Shown here one piece after another: positions 56,494 to 64,000 of a stretch of DNA of 64,000 bases. The position numbers were made by a program, and so were the translations under genes. The notes below the pieces were generated by a model. It was not told the origin of the DNA, did not search any database, and worked only from the letters and a program-made list of their open reading frames with translations. Within the stretch, counting starts at the first letter, position 1. Every line of letters begins with the position of its first letter. This DNA is from Variovorax fucosicus (lineage in GTDB: Bacteria; Pseudomonadota; Gammaproteobacteria; Burkholderiales; Burkholderiaceae_C). The stretch covers positions 1,612,001 through 1,676,000 of the forward strand of contig NZ_JASZYU010000001.1 in the NCBI RefSeq assembly GCF_030316825.1, read 5' to 3'.

Positions 56494-57495
56494 TCAGGCC
56501 TTGTAGAGCAGGCCGTCCACCAGCACCTTCTTTTCGAAGATACCTTTCTCGGTGAACAGGTCGTAGAACTTCTGGAAGTACGCCACGTCGCTCGGCTTGA
56601 ACTCGTTGTAGAGCATGTACGAGGCGAGCGGCACCTCGGCGGTGAGCGGGCCCTCGATGGCGGTGTAGCCCTTCATGTACTGGCGCGCATCGTCGGGCTT
56701 GCTGCGCACCAGTTCGACACCGCGCGCGTAGGCGGCGATGAACTTCTTCGACACCTCGGGGTTCTTCTTGATGAACTCGGTGGTCAGGCTGGCCGCGCCG
56801 CCGTGCCAGGGTGCCATCGGGTCGCCCAGGATGTACCGGGCGACCACGCCGGCCTCGATCACGCGCGTGGTGCCGTTCATGCGGCCGATGGTGCCGGTCG
56901 GCTCGAGCGTGTAGCAGGCGTCGACCTGGCCGGCCACCAGCGAGGCGACGTGCTGGCCGATCGGCAGTTCCGACACCGTCGCACCGGTGGCGCCGGCGCG
57001 CTCCAGCATTGTCTTGCACAGCGTGACGTTCTGGATGCCGGGGCCGGACGCGACCTTCTTGCCCTTGAGGTCCGCCATGGTCTTGATCGGGCTGTCCTTG
57101 CCGGTGATGAACTCGTCGAGCACGAACTTCGCGTTGCTCGGGTTGGTGCAGAAGATCTTGAACAGGCCCGGCTGCGCGATCTCGCCGATCGCGAGGTTGG
57201 CCGAGCCGGTGCCGTTGGAGCTGCCGTCGGAGCGGCCCGACAGCATCGCCTCCATCACCTGCTGGGCACCGGCAAACTTGAGCGGCTCCACGTCGAGGCC
57301 CGCTTCCTTGAAATAGCCCTTCTCGATCGCCGCAAAGAACGGCAGACCAGCCGCCACCGGCCAGAAGCCGATGCGGATCTTCGGGCCGCCCTGGGCGCGC
57401 ACGATGGCGGGTGCGGCCAGCACACCGAGGCCGGCGGCGCCTGCTTGCAGCAGTTTGCGGCGCGACGGCCCGGAAGAGATTGGCTTGGGGGTCAT
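56494..57495 (-). CDS. NMT1/THI5-like ABC substrate-binding protein
   Basis: The product has 333 residues with a Tat signal (SRRKLLQAGAAGLGVLAAPAIVRAQ) and the NMT1-like fold: IRIGFWPVAAGLPFFAAIEKGYFKEAGLDVEPLKFAGAQQVMEAML. Such proteins bind pyrimidines, taurine, nitrate or ureides. Tat export means that it folds before export. The ATG at 57495 overlaps the atzF-like stop codon. In this locus a ureide is likely. Confidence 0.9.
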   Translation of the reverse strand: MTPKPISSGPSRRKLLQAGAAGLGVLAAPAIVRAQGGPKIRIGFWPVAAGLPFFAAIEKGYFKEAGLDVEPLKFAGAQQVMEAMLSGRSDGSSNGTGSANLAIGEIAQPGLFKIFCTNPSNAKFVLDEFITGKDSPIKTMADLKGKKVASGPGIQNVTLCKTMLERAGATGATVSELPIGQHVASLVAGQVDACYTLEPTGTIGRMNGTTRVIEAGVVARYILGDPMAPWHGGAASLTTEFIKKNPEVSKKFIAAYARGVELVRSKPDDARQYMKGYTAIEGPLTAEVPLASYMLYNEFKPSDVAYFQKFYDLFTEKGIFEKKVLVDGLLYKA

Positions 57496-59198
57496 GGAAC
57501 GCTCCTGAGTGAAATGAAGCGGCGCCAGCCGCCGTGTTGTGTGATGTCTTCGGCACCTTCGAGCGCCAGCGCTTCGCACAGAAAGCCCTGCACGCTGCTG
57601 CCGTCGGCCAGCGTCAGGCTGCCGATGCCAAGTGGCGCCGGAATGAGCGCGACGAAGCTGCCGTAATGCGCGACGGGCATCTCCCATACCTCGACCGCGA
57701 TGGCGCCGCCGGTGCCGGGCGCGACGCGCACCATGCCGGGCTTGGGCGGCACGGTGCCGGGCAAGGCGTAGAGGCGGTACTGCGGCGCGGTCTGCGTTTC
57801 GGCCACCAGCCGCGCACCGCGCTCGCGCAGCTGGCCGTTGAGCGGCATGCCCGACAGGTGGGCGCCGACGACCGCGACCTTGACGGTGTCGGAAGTCATC
57901 GGCATTGCGACCGGCGGCGGCATCGGCTGCCCGGTCGCACCCAGCGTAAGGCCGGTGGCGTGGTGGTAGCGCTGGCCCAGCTCGGCCAGTTGCAGGTCGC
58001 TGCCGCAGGGGCCGATCAGCGTGATGCCGAACGGCAGCCCGTCGGGTCGGATGCTGCTGGGCACCGACAGCGCCGCGTAGTCGAGCAGGTTGACGAAGTT
58101 GGTGTACGCGCCGAGTTCGCGGTTGCGCGCCACCGGGTCGGCCAGCATCGCCTCGATGGTGCAGTGGGTGGGTGCGGTCGGCACCAGCAGCAGGTCGATG
58201 TGCTGCCACATCGGTGCCACGCGCTGCGCGATTTCGCGCAGGCGGATCTGCGCGTCGACGAAGTCGGCCGCGTCGTAATTGCGGCCGCTCGCGAGGATGC
58301 TGCGCACCGGCTCGATCACGTCGGCCTCGTGGGCATCGAAGAACGGGCGCACCGCGGCGTAGCGCTCGGCCACCAGTGCGCTGTCGTAGAGCAGCGCGGC
58401 GGCTTCGGCCAGCGGTGCGTAGTCGATCGCCACGCGCTCGCCCCCGAGTGCTTCGAGCCGCGCGATTGCGTCGTTGAAGGCCGCCGCTGCAAGCTGGTCG
58501 CCGAAGAATTCGAGGGCTGCGGGCACGCCGAACAGGAAGCGCGCCGGCAGCGGCGCGCCAAGCAGCCGCAGCGGCCGCGCATAGGGGTCGGCCGCGTCGA
58601 AGCCCCGGGCCACATGCAGCACCTGCAGCGCAAGCGCCACGGTAGGCGCGAAGACCGAGACGCAGTCGACGCTCTGCGCCGCCGGCAGCACGCCGCGCGT
58701 GCTCAGCAGCCCCTTGGTGGGCTTCAGCCCGACGATGTTGTTGAGGCCGGCCGGCACGCGCCCCGAACCGGCGGTGTCGGTGCCGAGCGCGAAGTCGACC
58801 TGGCCGGCGGCGACCACATAGGCCGAGCCAGAGCTGGAGCCGCCCGATACATAGCGCGCGTCGAAGGCATTGGGCACGGCGCCGTACGGCGAGCGCGTGC
58901 CGTTCAGGCCGCAGGCGAACTGGTCGAGGTTGGTCTTGCCGACCAGCGTGGCACCGGCATCGAGCAGGCGCTGCACCACATGGGCGTGTTCCGCCGGAAA
59001 GCGCTCGAACGCCGGGCAGGCGGCCGTGGTGGGCACGCCGGCGGCGTCGATGTTGTCCTTGATCGCGAAGCGCAGCCCCGCGAGCGGCCCGGTCTGCGCG
59101 CCCTGCACCGGCACGGCGAAGCGCGCGATCCAGGCGGCGGCGGCGGTTTCGTCATTCGAAGCGGGCCCGGCGAGCGGAGCCATTTCATGCACCATCAT
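57492..59198 (-). CDS. atzF: allophanate hydrolase (AtzF type)
   Basis: The product has 568 residues with an N-terminal amidase domain (K47 in FAIKDN, S121 in SGGSSSGS, S145 in GTDTAGSGR) and a C-terminal domain (about residues 445-568, ending ALEGAEDITQHGGWRRFI) found in two-domain allophanate hydrolases. It converts allophanate to ammonia and CO2, the final step of urea, biuret and cyanurate breakdown. No urea carboxylase gene adjoins it. The ATG at 59198 is placed by ACAGGA nine bases upstream. A sigma-54 promoter precedes it. Confidence 0.9.
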   Translation of the reverse strand: MMVHEMAPLAGPASNDETAAAAWIARFAVPVQGAQTGPLAGLRFAIKDNIDAAGVPTTAACPAFERFPAEHAHVVQRLLDAGATLVGKTNLDQFACGLNGTRSPYGAVPNAFDARYVSGGSSSGSAYVVAAGQVDFALGTDTAGSGRVPAGLNNIVGLKPTKGLLSTRGVLPAAQSVDCVSVFAPTVALALQVLHVARGFDAADPYARPLRLLGAPLPARFLFGVPAALEFFGDQLAAAAFNDAIARLEALGGERVAIDYAPLAEAAALLYDSALVAERYAAVRPFFDAHEADVIEPVRSILASGRNYDAADFVDAQIRLREIAQRVAPMWQHIDLLLVPTAPTHCTIEAMLADPVARNRELGAYTNFVNLLDYAALSVPSSIRPDGLPFGITLIGPCGSDLQLAELGQRYHHATGLTLGATGQPMPPPVAMPMTSDTVKVAVVGAHLSGMPLNGQLRERGARLVAETQTAPQYRLYALPGTVPPKPGMVRVAPGTGGAIAVEVWEMPVAHYGSFVALIPAPLGIGSLTLADGSSVQGFLCEALALEGAEDITQHGGWRRFISLRSVP

Positions 59199-59211
59199 CA
59201 AGCATCCTGTC

Positions 59212-59220
59212 TTGTGTACA
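59212..59220. promoter_or_regulatory. possible GntR-type operator at the atzF start region
   Basis: TTGTGTACA resembles the FadR/FCD consensus (TTGT-AC-like half-sites around a TAC centre). It lies at the predicted transcription start of the sigma-54 promoter, where a bound repressor could block initiation. The regulator encoded at 45219 would be the candidate. Evidence is weak because the match is short. Confidence 0.3.
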
Positions 59221-59228
59221 TGATTAGA

Positions 59229-59244
59229 TGCAAGCGGCGTGCCA
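59229..59244 (-). promoter_or_regulatory. sigma-54 promoter upstream of atzF
   Basis: On the minus strand the site reads TGGCACGCCGCTTGCA, an exact match to the sigma-54 consensus TGGCACG-N4-TTGC(A/T). The -12 GC lies at 59231-59230, so transcription would begin near 59218, about 20 nt before the atzF start codon. It fits nitrogen-limitation (NtrC-type) control of a nitrogen catabolic operon. Confidence 0.75.
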
Positions 59245-59305
59245 GCCGGTTTTTCGGCCGCAAGGGGGTCAAAATGGCGGTAATCGAGGAAGCAAGAAAC
59301 CATCC

Positions 59306-59554
59306 ATGACCGAAGCCGATCAAGTTCCACCCCTGCCCGACCATCTGTCGATCGACCCGCGCAGCCCGCACCACGTCGCTGCCGTGTTCGAGCGCGACAT
59401 CGGCATCCGCTTCAATGACAAGGAGCGGGCCGACGTGGAGGAGTACTGCATCAGCGAAGGCTGGATCAAGGTGCCCGCAGGCCGGACGCTGGATCGCAAG
59501 GGCAAGCCGCTGCTGATCAAGCTGAAGGGGCGGGTCGAGGTGTTCTACCGGTAA
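59306..59554 (+). CDS. DUF3297-family protein
   Basis: The product has 82 residues. The pattern PPLPDHLSIDPRSPHHVAAVFERDIGIRFNDKERADVEEYC and GWIKVPAGRTLDRKGKPLLIKLKG is that of the short DUF3297 proteins widespread in proteobacteria. No function is known. It diverges from the atzF-like gene; the sigma-54 promoter lies in the shared gap. Confidence 0.83.
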   Translation: MTEADQVPPLPDHLSIDPRSPHHVAAVFERDIGIRFNDKERADVEEYCISEGWIKVPAGRTLDRKGKPLLIKLKGRVEVFYR

Positions 59555-59582
59555 TCAACCACGGGTCTCCCGTCCAACCATC

Positions 59583-59978
59583 ATGAAAAAACTTGCTGTC
59601 CTGGCCTTCCTGGGCCTCATGAACACCTTCAGTGCCGTGGCCCAGAGCGACATCGACGTGTACGAAAGCGACCGCAGGTACTGCGCCAGCGGCCGCTCCG
59701 GCGTCGACTTCAATTCCTGCATGCGGCAACTGCGGCGCGACCGCGACCGCGACCACGACCGGTATGAACGGCGTGAGTACGAACGGCGGGACTACGACCG
59801 CCGCCAGCAATGGGCCGATCAGCCGCCGCCACCGCCGACGTACCGTCAATGGCAGGACCAACCCAGGGAGCAGCCCAAGCTGAGCGACATGCAGCAGCGC
59901 GCGCTGGACAACTGCATGATGCTGGCGCCGCGCGACCAGCCGAGGTGCCGCGCCACGGTGATGTCGACGGTGCGCTGA
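59583..59978 (+). CDS. exported Arg/Asp/Tyr-rich protein, unknown function
   Basis: The product has 131 residues with a signal peptide (KKLAVLAFLGLMNTFSAVAQ). The middle has a run of RDRD, YERR and DYDRR repeats (about residues 50-75) followed by a Pro-rich stretch, and the ends hold two cysteine pairs (C37 and C46; C111 and C122). No domain is recognised. The basic-acidic repeat region is likely disordered. It may be transcribed with the DUF3297 gene 28 nt upstream. Confidence 0.65.
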   Translation: MKKLAVLAFLGLMNTFSAVAQSDIDVYESDRRYCASGRSGVDFNSCMRQLRRDRDRDHDRYERREYERRDYDRRQQWADQPPPPPTYRQWQDQPREQPKLSDMQQRALDNCMMLAPRDQPRCRATVMSTVR

Positions 59979-59991
59979 GGGCGGCGGCGCG

Positions 59992-61548
59992 TCAGTCCTG
60001 CCGGCCGCCACCGGCGCTCAGCTCGGCCCAGTCGAGCTCCTGCACCAGCACGCGATAGGCGTCGTCGCCGATCACGTCGTCGCGCCGCAGTTCGAACGCG
60101 CGCTGCCGCGCCACCGCGATCGCGCGGCGCCGCAGCGGTCCGCCGGGCACCTCGTCGACCGGCGCGTCGGGCGCCTGGCTGGTGTTCAGATCGACCACCG
60201 CACCGTATTCCTTGCGCAGCAACTTCGCGGCGAGCGTGTCGTCGTCCTTGATCGCATCGAGTAGCGCGCGGTACGCATGCGTGCGACCGAGCCGGATCTC
60301 GCGGCCGACCGGGTCGTCGTCGGTCAGGCCCATGAAGCGGATCAGCGGCGCCATCGTCAGGCCCTGCAGCACCAGCGTGCCAAGCACGACCGCAAACGCG
60401 CACAGCAGGATCAGGTCGCGGAACGGGAATGGCGCGCCGCCGGGCAGCGTTTCGGGAATCGCGAAGGCCGCGGCCAGCGTCACGATGCCGCGCATGCCTG
60501 CCCATGAGAGCACGATGCCGCTGCCGAAGGTGGGCGGCGTGCGACCGGCACTGGCGGCGCGCCGGCGCTTCAGTGCGTGATAGCTCAGCACCCACACGAA
60601 GCGGGCTGCAATCGTGACCACCAGCACCACCGCAGCGGTGACGAGCGCATCGGTGCGCGCGCCGCCCGCCTCGAGCCGCTCCCAGATCGGCCGCAGCTGC
60701 ATGCCGATCAGCACGAACGCGAAGGCGTTCAGCACGAACACCACTGTCTCCCACACCGCGAAGATCGGCACGCGCATGTGCGCGGGCATTTGCGGGCCAC
60801 TGCGCCGTGCGACCGTCATCGCATACGTAACCAGGGTCAGGATGCCGGAGAGCCCGATCGCCTCGGCCGCGATCCAGACGCCGAAGGTCAGCGCGAACTG
60901 CACGATCAGCGCGATCGGGACGTCGCGAAGCCCGGCTGTCAACGGCCGCAGCGCATACGCGCAGCCCACGCCGGCGGCAAGGCTGCCGAACACGGTCAGC
61001 AGGAACACCGGCGCGAAGCTGGCAAAGCCGAGGTGCCCGGCCAGCATGGCCATGATGGCGAGCCGGTACACGAGCAGCGCGCTCGCGTCGTTCAGCAGGC
61101 TTTCGCCTTCGAGGATCTTCAGCAGCTTGTGCGGCAGCTTGACCTGCCGCATCACCGCGGTGGCCGCAGCGGCGTCGGGCGGCGCCACGATGGCGCCGAG
61201 CGCGATCGCCACCGGCCACGGCATCTCCGGCACCAGCCAGCGCGCCGTGAACGCGACCGCCAGCACCGTGGTGCCCACCGCTGCGATGACGAGCCCCGCC
61301 ACCGGCCGCCAATTGGCACGCAGGTCGCGCAGCGAGGTGTCGTAGGCGGCGTCGACCAGCACCGGCGCAACGAAGAGCGTGAGCGCAAGGTGCGGGTCAA
61401 GCGTCCAGCGCGGGCTTTCGGGCACAAAGGCGAGCAAGGTGCCGCCAAGCGCCAGAAAGGTCGGATACGGCGCGCCGACCTTGCGCGCGAGTGCCGCGAG
61501 CAGCGCTGCGCCGAGCAGCAGCACGATGATCCATTCGAAGGTGGTCAT
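59992..61548 (-). CDS. Na+/H+ antiporter (CPA1/NhaP type)
   Basis: The product has 518 residues with about eleven membrane helices. The ion-binding region ALGAIVAPPDAAAATAVM, ESLLNDASALLVYRLAIMAM and the GMRGIVTLAAAFAIPETL stretch mark the CPA1 family. The cytoplasmic C-terminal tail (about residues 410-518) is hydrophilic, as in NhaP-like antiporters. It exports sodium or other monovalent cations in exchange for protons. It has no operon partner. Confidence 0.92.
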   Translation of the reverse strand: MTTFEWIIVLLLGAALLAALARKVGAPYPTFLALGGTLLAFVPESPRWTLDPHLALTLFVAPVLVDAAYDTSLRDLRANWRPVAGLVIAAVGTTVLAVAFTARWLVPEMPWPVAIALGAIVAPPDAAAATAVMRQVKLPHKLLKILEGESLLNDASALLVYRLAIMAMLAGHLGFASFAPVFLLTVFGSLAAGVGCAYALRPLTAGLRDVPIALIVQFALTFGVWIAAEAIGLSGILTLVTYAMTVARRSGPQMPAHMRVPIFAVWETVVFVLNAFAFVLIGMQLRPIWERLEAGGARTDALVTAAVVLVVTIAARFVWVLSYHALKRRRAASAGRTPPTFGSGIVLSWAGMRGIVTLAAAFAIPETLPGGAPFPFRDLILLCAFAVVLGTLVLQGLTMAPLIRFMGLTDDDPVGREIRLGRTHAYRALLDAIKDDDTLAAKLLRKEYGAVVDLNTSQAPDAPVDEVPGGPLRRRAIAVARQRAFELRRDDVIGDDAYRVLVQELDWAELSAGGGRQD

Positions 61549-61692
61549 GGCGGGCGGGGTCTTTCAGGGGCGGTTCGGATGGGTCATTGTCGGCGGCGCG
61601 GCCGTTTGGCGCAGCGCCGGAATGCCTCCCGATCCGAAGCCTCTCAAGGCCCGGCCCGATGAGTAACACGCCCCCGATGGCGATCACGCCGG

Positions 61693-62439
61693 TCAGTCGG
61701 TGGCCGGCTCGTAGCGGTCGTGGTGGCGCACCCAATCCATCGCATAGACCGGGTTGTGCTCGTCGCGGCCCTTCGGCATGAGGTCGAGCAGGTTGTAGGT
61801 GCCCATCATCACTTCCACGCCGCGCTCGTAGGTCGAGTAGGTGTGAAAGACATCGCCCGCGCCGTCCTTGCAGAACACGCTGATGCCGGGCGCCTCCTCG
61901 CTCGGGAACGGACGCACGCTGTAGTTGTAATAGACCTCGCCCCTGGCCATCGCTTCCGGCGTGAAGCTGACGCCGAAGTCGTGGTTGAAATCGCTGCCAT
62001 GCGACGAGACCCACTTGAACTGCCAGCCCATGCGCTGGCGAAAGCGCTCGATCTCGTCCAGCGGCGCGCGCGAGACCACCAGCAGCGTGACGTCGCGGTG
62101 TTCGAGGTGCACCTGCATTCCGGCGATGTGGTCGGCCATGAAGGAGCAACTCGGGCAACCCTGCTCCCACCCCGGGCCGAACATGAAGTGCTGCACCAGC
62201 AGCTGGCTGCGGCCTTCGAACAGATCGGGGAGCGAGCGCCGGCCCTCGGGAGTGTCGAAGGTGTAGTTCTTCTCGACGCGCTCCCACGGCAGCGCACGGC
62301 GTTCGCGGGCGATCTGGTCGCGCAGGTGCGTCAGTTCCCTTTCGCGCGCCAGCAGCGACTTGCGCTCGGCAATCCATCGCTCCTTCGACACGACGGGGTG
62401 GTTCAAGGTGTTGGCTTGTTCGGCAATGGCTGTGTTCAT
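61693..62439 (-). CDS. DUF899-family thioredoxin-like protein
   Basis: The product has 248 residues. The family pattern WIAERKSLLARERELTHLRDQIARERRALPW, then LLVQHFMFGPGWEQGCPSCSFMADHI with a CPSC pair, then MGWQFKWVSSHGSDFNHDFGVSF matches DUF899 (a thioredoxin fold without known substrate). The CPSC motif suggests redox activity. It lies 20 nt downstream of a beta-propeller gene and may be co-transcribed with it. Confidence 0.88.
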   Translation of the reverse strand: MNTAIAEQANTLNHPVVSKERWIAERKSLLARERELTHLRDQIARERRALPWERVEKNYTFDTPEGRRSLPDLFEGRSQLLVQHFMFGPGWEQGCPSCSFMADHIAGMQVHLEHRDVTLLVVSRAPLDEIERFRQRMGWQFKWVSSHGSDFNHDFGVSFTPEAMARGEVYYNYSVRPFPSEEAPGISVFCKDGAGDVFHTYSTYERGVEVMMGTYNLLDLMPKGRDEHNPVYAMDWVRHHDRYEPATD

Positions 62440-62459
62440 GACGGACTCCTTGTGCGTGA

Positions 62460-63137
62460 TCACGCTCTGGCGGCTTTCGGGCGGCGCACGGCGCGGATCT
62501 TTCCGCTCTCTCCGCCGCCCGCATAAAAGAGGTCTGCGCCGTCGGACTCGAGCCCGCTGACGCCAACGCCGCTCGGCATCTCGAGCCGCTCGAGCACGGT
62601 GCCGCTCGACGGGTCGATCCGGCGGATCTCGCTCACGTCGCCTTCCCACGTGCCGTGCCACAGCTCGCCGTCGACCCAGGTCACGCCCGTGACGAAACGG
62701 TTGGACTCGATGGTGCGCACCACGGCACCGGTGGCCGGATCGATCTGGTGGATCCGGCGATCGCGGTACTGGCCCACCCACAGGCTGCCCTCGGCCCAGG
62801 TGAGCCCGGAGTCGCTCCCGCTGCCGGGCGCCGGGATCGACGCCACCACGTTGCCACTGACCGGGTCGATCTTGTCAATGCGTGTCTCGGCGATCTGATA
62901 GAGGTGCGTGCCATCGAAGGCGGTGCCGGCGTCGCAGGCACAGGCGAGCGTGCGCGCAGGCTCGCCTGTCTCGGGATCGAAGGCGACCAGGCTGGCCCCG
63001 GTGGCGGCCCAGACGCGGCGGCCGTCGTGGGTCACGCCGTGGATTTGATCGACGCCGGGGAAGGGGCCGTACTCGCGCACGATCTCGGCTGCATGCGCCG
63101 TGGCCTGGGGTCTGTCTTTGCTTGTGTTGCTGCTCAT
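62460..63137 (-). CDS. beta-propeller protein (PQQ/glutaminyl-cyclotransferase-like)
   Basis: The product has 225 residues made of repeated blade units of about 40 residues (VWAATGASLVAFDPETGEPARTLACACDAGTAFDG, LYQIAETRIDKIDPVSGNVVASIPAPG, LWVGQYRDRRIHQIDPATGAVVRTI). No signal peptide is seen with the ATG at 63137, which is preceded by CAGGAG. It is likely a cytoplasmic sensor or enzyme of unknown substrate. The start was chosen because of that ribosome-binding site. Confidence 0.75.
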   Translation of the reverse strand: MSSNTSKDRPQATAHAAEIVREYGPFPGVDQIHGVTHDGRRVWAATGASLVAFDPETGEPARTLACACDAGTAFDGTHLYQIAETRIDKIDPVSGNVVASIPAPGSGSDSGLTWAEGSLWVGQYRDRRIHQIDPATGAVVRTIESNRFVTGVTWVDGELWHGTWEGDVSEIRRIDPSSGTVLERLEMPSGVGVSGLESDGADLFYAGGGESGKIRAVRRPKAARA

Positions 63138-63183
63138 CGCTGGCTCCTGGTGGTGCGCCTCGAATCGGCGCCTGGAGACAACT

Positions 63184-64000
63184 CTATGCAAACGGCAGCG
63201 CAGCGGGGAGTAACAAGATCGTCGTGAATCCGGCCAGCGGCGGCGACAGCCAGCGGCGCGCGCGTGCCTGACCGATCGCGCGCACCCGCCCGGCCGCCTC
63301 GAGCTCGACCAGCGCGCGCTGGACGGTGCGCTGGCTGGCCCCCAGCGCCAGTGCCAGCGCCGAGGTCGACCAGGCCGCGCCGTCGGACAGCAGCGCCACC
63401 AGCGATGCCTGCTCGCCGTCGATGGGCGGCGCCAGCACGACGACGGCGCGATCGCCGTGCGGCTTGAGGACGAAGCCTCGCGCGGTGGCCTCGATGTGCG
63501 CGAGCGGCTTGACGAGCGCGCGCAGACGGCCGATCTCGACCCGCAGGCGCGCGCGGTGCGTCTCGTCGGGCCGACGTGTGTTGAATGCGTTCGCGATCAA
63601 GGCTTCGCGATCGACATCGCCCGGCCACGCTTCGGCGAGTGCACGCGCCAGCGCGAACAGCACCGGTCGGCGCGCCAGCGGCCGCCATGCGTCGCCGGCG
63701 CCCAAGCCGCGGCGGCAGGCGTCGACCACCAGGGCGTCCGAGGCCAGCAGCGCGGCAACTTCATCGAGGCACAGCGCCTGCTCGGCGCCGGCGAAGAGGC
63801 GCCGCGCGGCGGGACGATCGAGCACGGCCCGCAGCTCCGCCAGCTCGGCCAGGAGCGCCGGAACGCCGGCCCGATCGGCCGCCTCTTGCGCCAGTGCGAG
63901 CGCCGCCCGCGCCGAGGCCGTGCGCAGCGAGCGCAGTGCCAGCTCAGCTTCGGTCAACCTGGCCACCGCCGCCAGCGCCGGTGGCAGTCCACGCGCATCC
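63184..64000 (-). CDS. helix-turn-helix regulator, C-terminal part (gene runs off the window)
   Basis: The frame stays open to the window edge, so the N-terminus is missing; 271 residues are visible. The C-terminal 70 residues carry a winged-helix-like segment (ALVALLSDGAAWSTSALALALGASQRTVQRALVELEAAGRVRAIG). The earlier part is Ala/Leu/Arg-rich and helical, including LRVEIGRLRALVKPLAHIEATARGFVL. It is probably a transcriptional regulator next to the propeller/DUF899 pair. The family cannot be named with confidence. Confidence 0.6.
   Translation of the reverse strand, partial: DARGLPPALAAVARLTEAELALRSLRTASARAALALAQEAADRAGVPALLAELAELRAVLDRPAARRLFAGAEQALCLDEVAALLASDALVVDACRRGLGAGDAWRPLARRPVLFALARALAEAWPGDVDREALIANAFNTRRPDETHRARLRVEIGRLRALVKPLAHIEATARGFVLKPHGDRAVVVLAPPIDGEQASLVALLSDGAAWSTSALALALGASQRTVQRALVELEAAGRVRAIGQARARRWLSPPLAGFTTILLLPAALPFA

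Overview
The window looks like a chromosomal segment of a high-GC betaproteobacterium, most likely Comamonadaceae and probably Variovorax or a close relative. The reasons are the dense GC-rich coding with many ATGA overlaps, the order mreB-mreC-mreD-mrdA next to gatCAB, pyrE/xth, a magnesium-type hemB with a divergent small RNA, and Comamonadaceae-style intergenic repeats. The species name is inference from gene content and memory, not from a search. I found no tRNA, rRNA, CRISPR array, insertion sequence or prophage.

Layout. 1-9,132: ends of the ribosomal operon (rpsG, rpsL), a D-Ala-D-Ala carboxypeptidase, a hydrolase/ferredoxin pair, VanZ-like and HemJ membrane proteins, a divergent small RNA, hemB, a CorA-type transporter, two paralogous small secreted proteins and a LysR regulator. 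9,134-20,248: small catabolic enzymes, MarC, HAD and phosphodiesterase genes, an Mla/MCE lipid-transport operon led by its own LysR gene, and mmsA. 20,402-33,716: an amidase-azlCD-dipeptide ABC importer operon facing a MocR regulator, a GMC oxidoreductase, a structured non-coding element, a TauE/SafE permease and an orphan LivK-type binding protein. 33,958-44,674: the cell-shape cluster (mrdA, mreD, mreC, mreB), the tRNA-dependent amidotransferase genes gatCAB, pyrE and xth.

44,693-59,198 is the most remarkable part: fifteen minus-strand genes for uptake and breakdown of ureide or biuret-like nitrogen compounds. They encode an allophanate hydrolase (AtzF-like), a NitT/TauT-type ABC importer, AtzG, AtzE, an AtzH/HpxZ-like protein, a BMP/nucleoside-type ABC importer, two isochorismatase-fold amidases, a GntR regulator and a DUF3830 protein. 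A perfect sigma-54 promoter (59,229-59,244) precedes the first gene and a second, weaker sigma-54 site (52,324-52,339) precedes the BMP gene, so the locus is probably switched on by nitrogen limitation. No ring-opening cyanurate hydrolase or barbiturase is present here, so the imported substrates are probably linear ureides, or the ring opener lies elsewhere.

59,306-64,000: small DUF proteins, a CPA1 Na+/H+ antiporter, a DUF899 protein, a beta-propeller protein and the end of a helix-turn-helix regulator that runs off the window.

Non-coding highlights are a roughly 100-nt small RNA with an anti-Shine-Dalgarno loop divergent from hemB, a folded element before tauE, a repeat family whose copies start 3-6 nt after stop codons, and a long inverted repeat inside the ureide locus.
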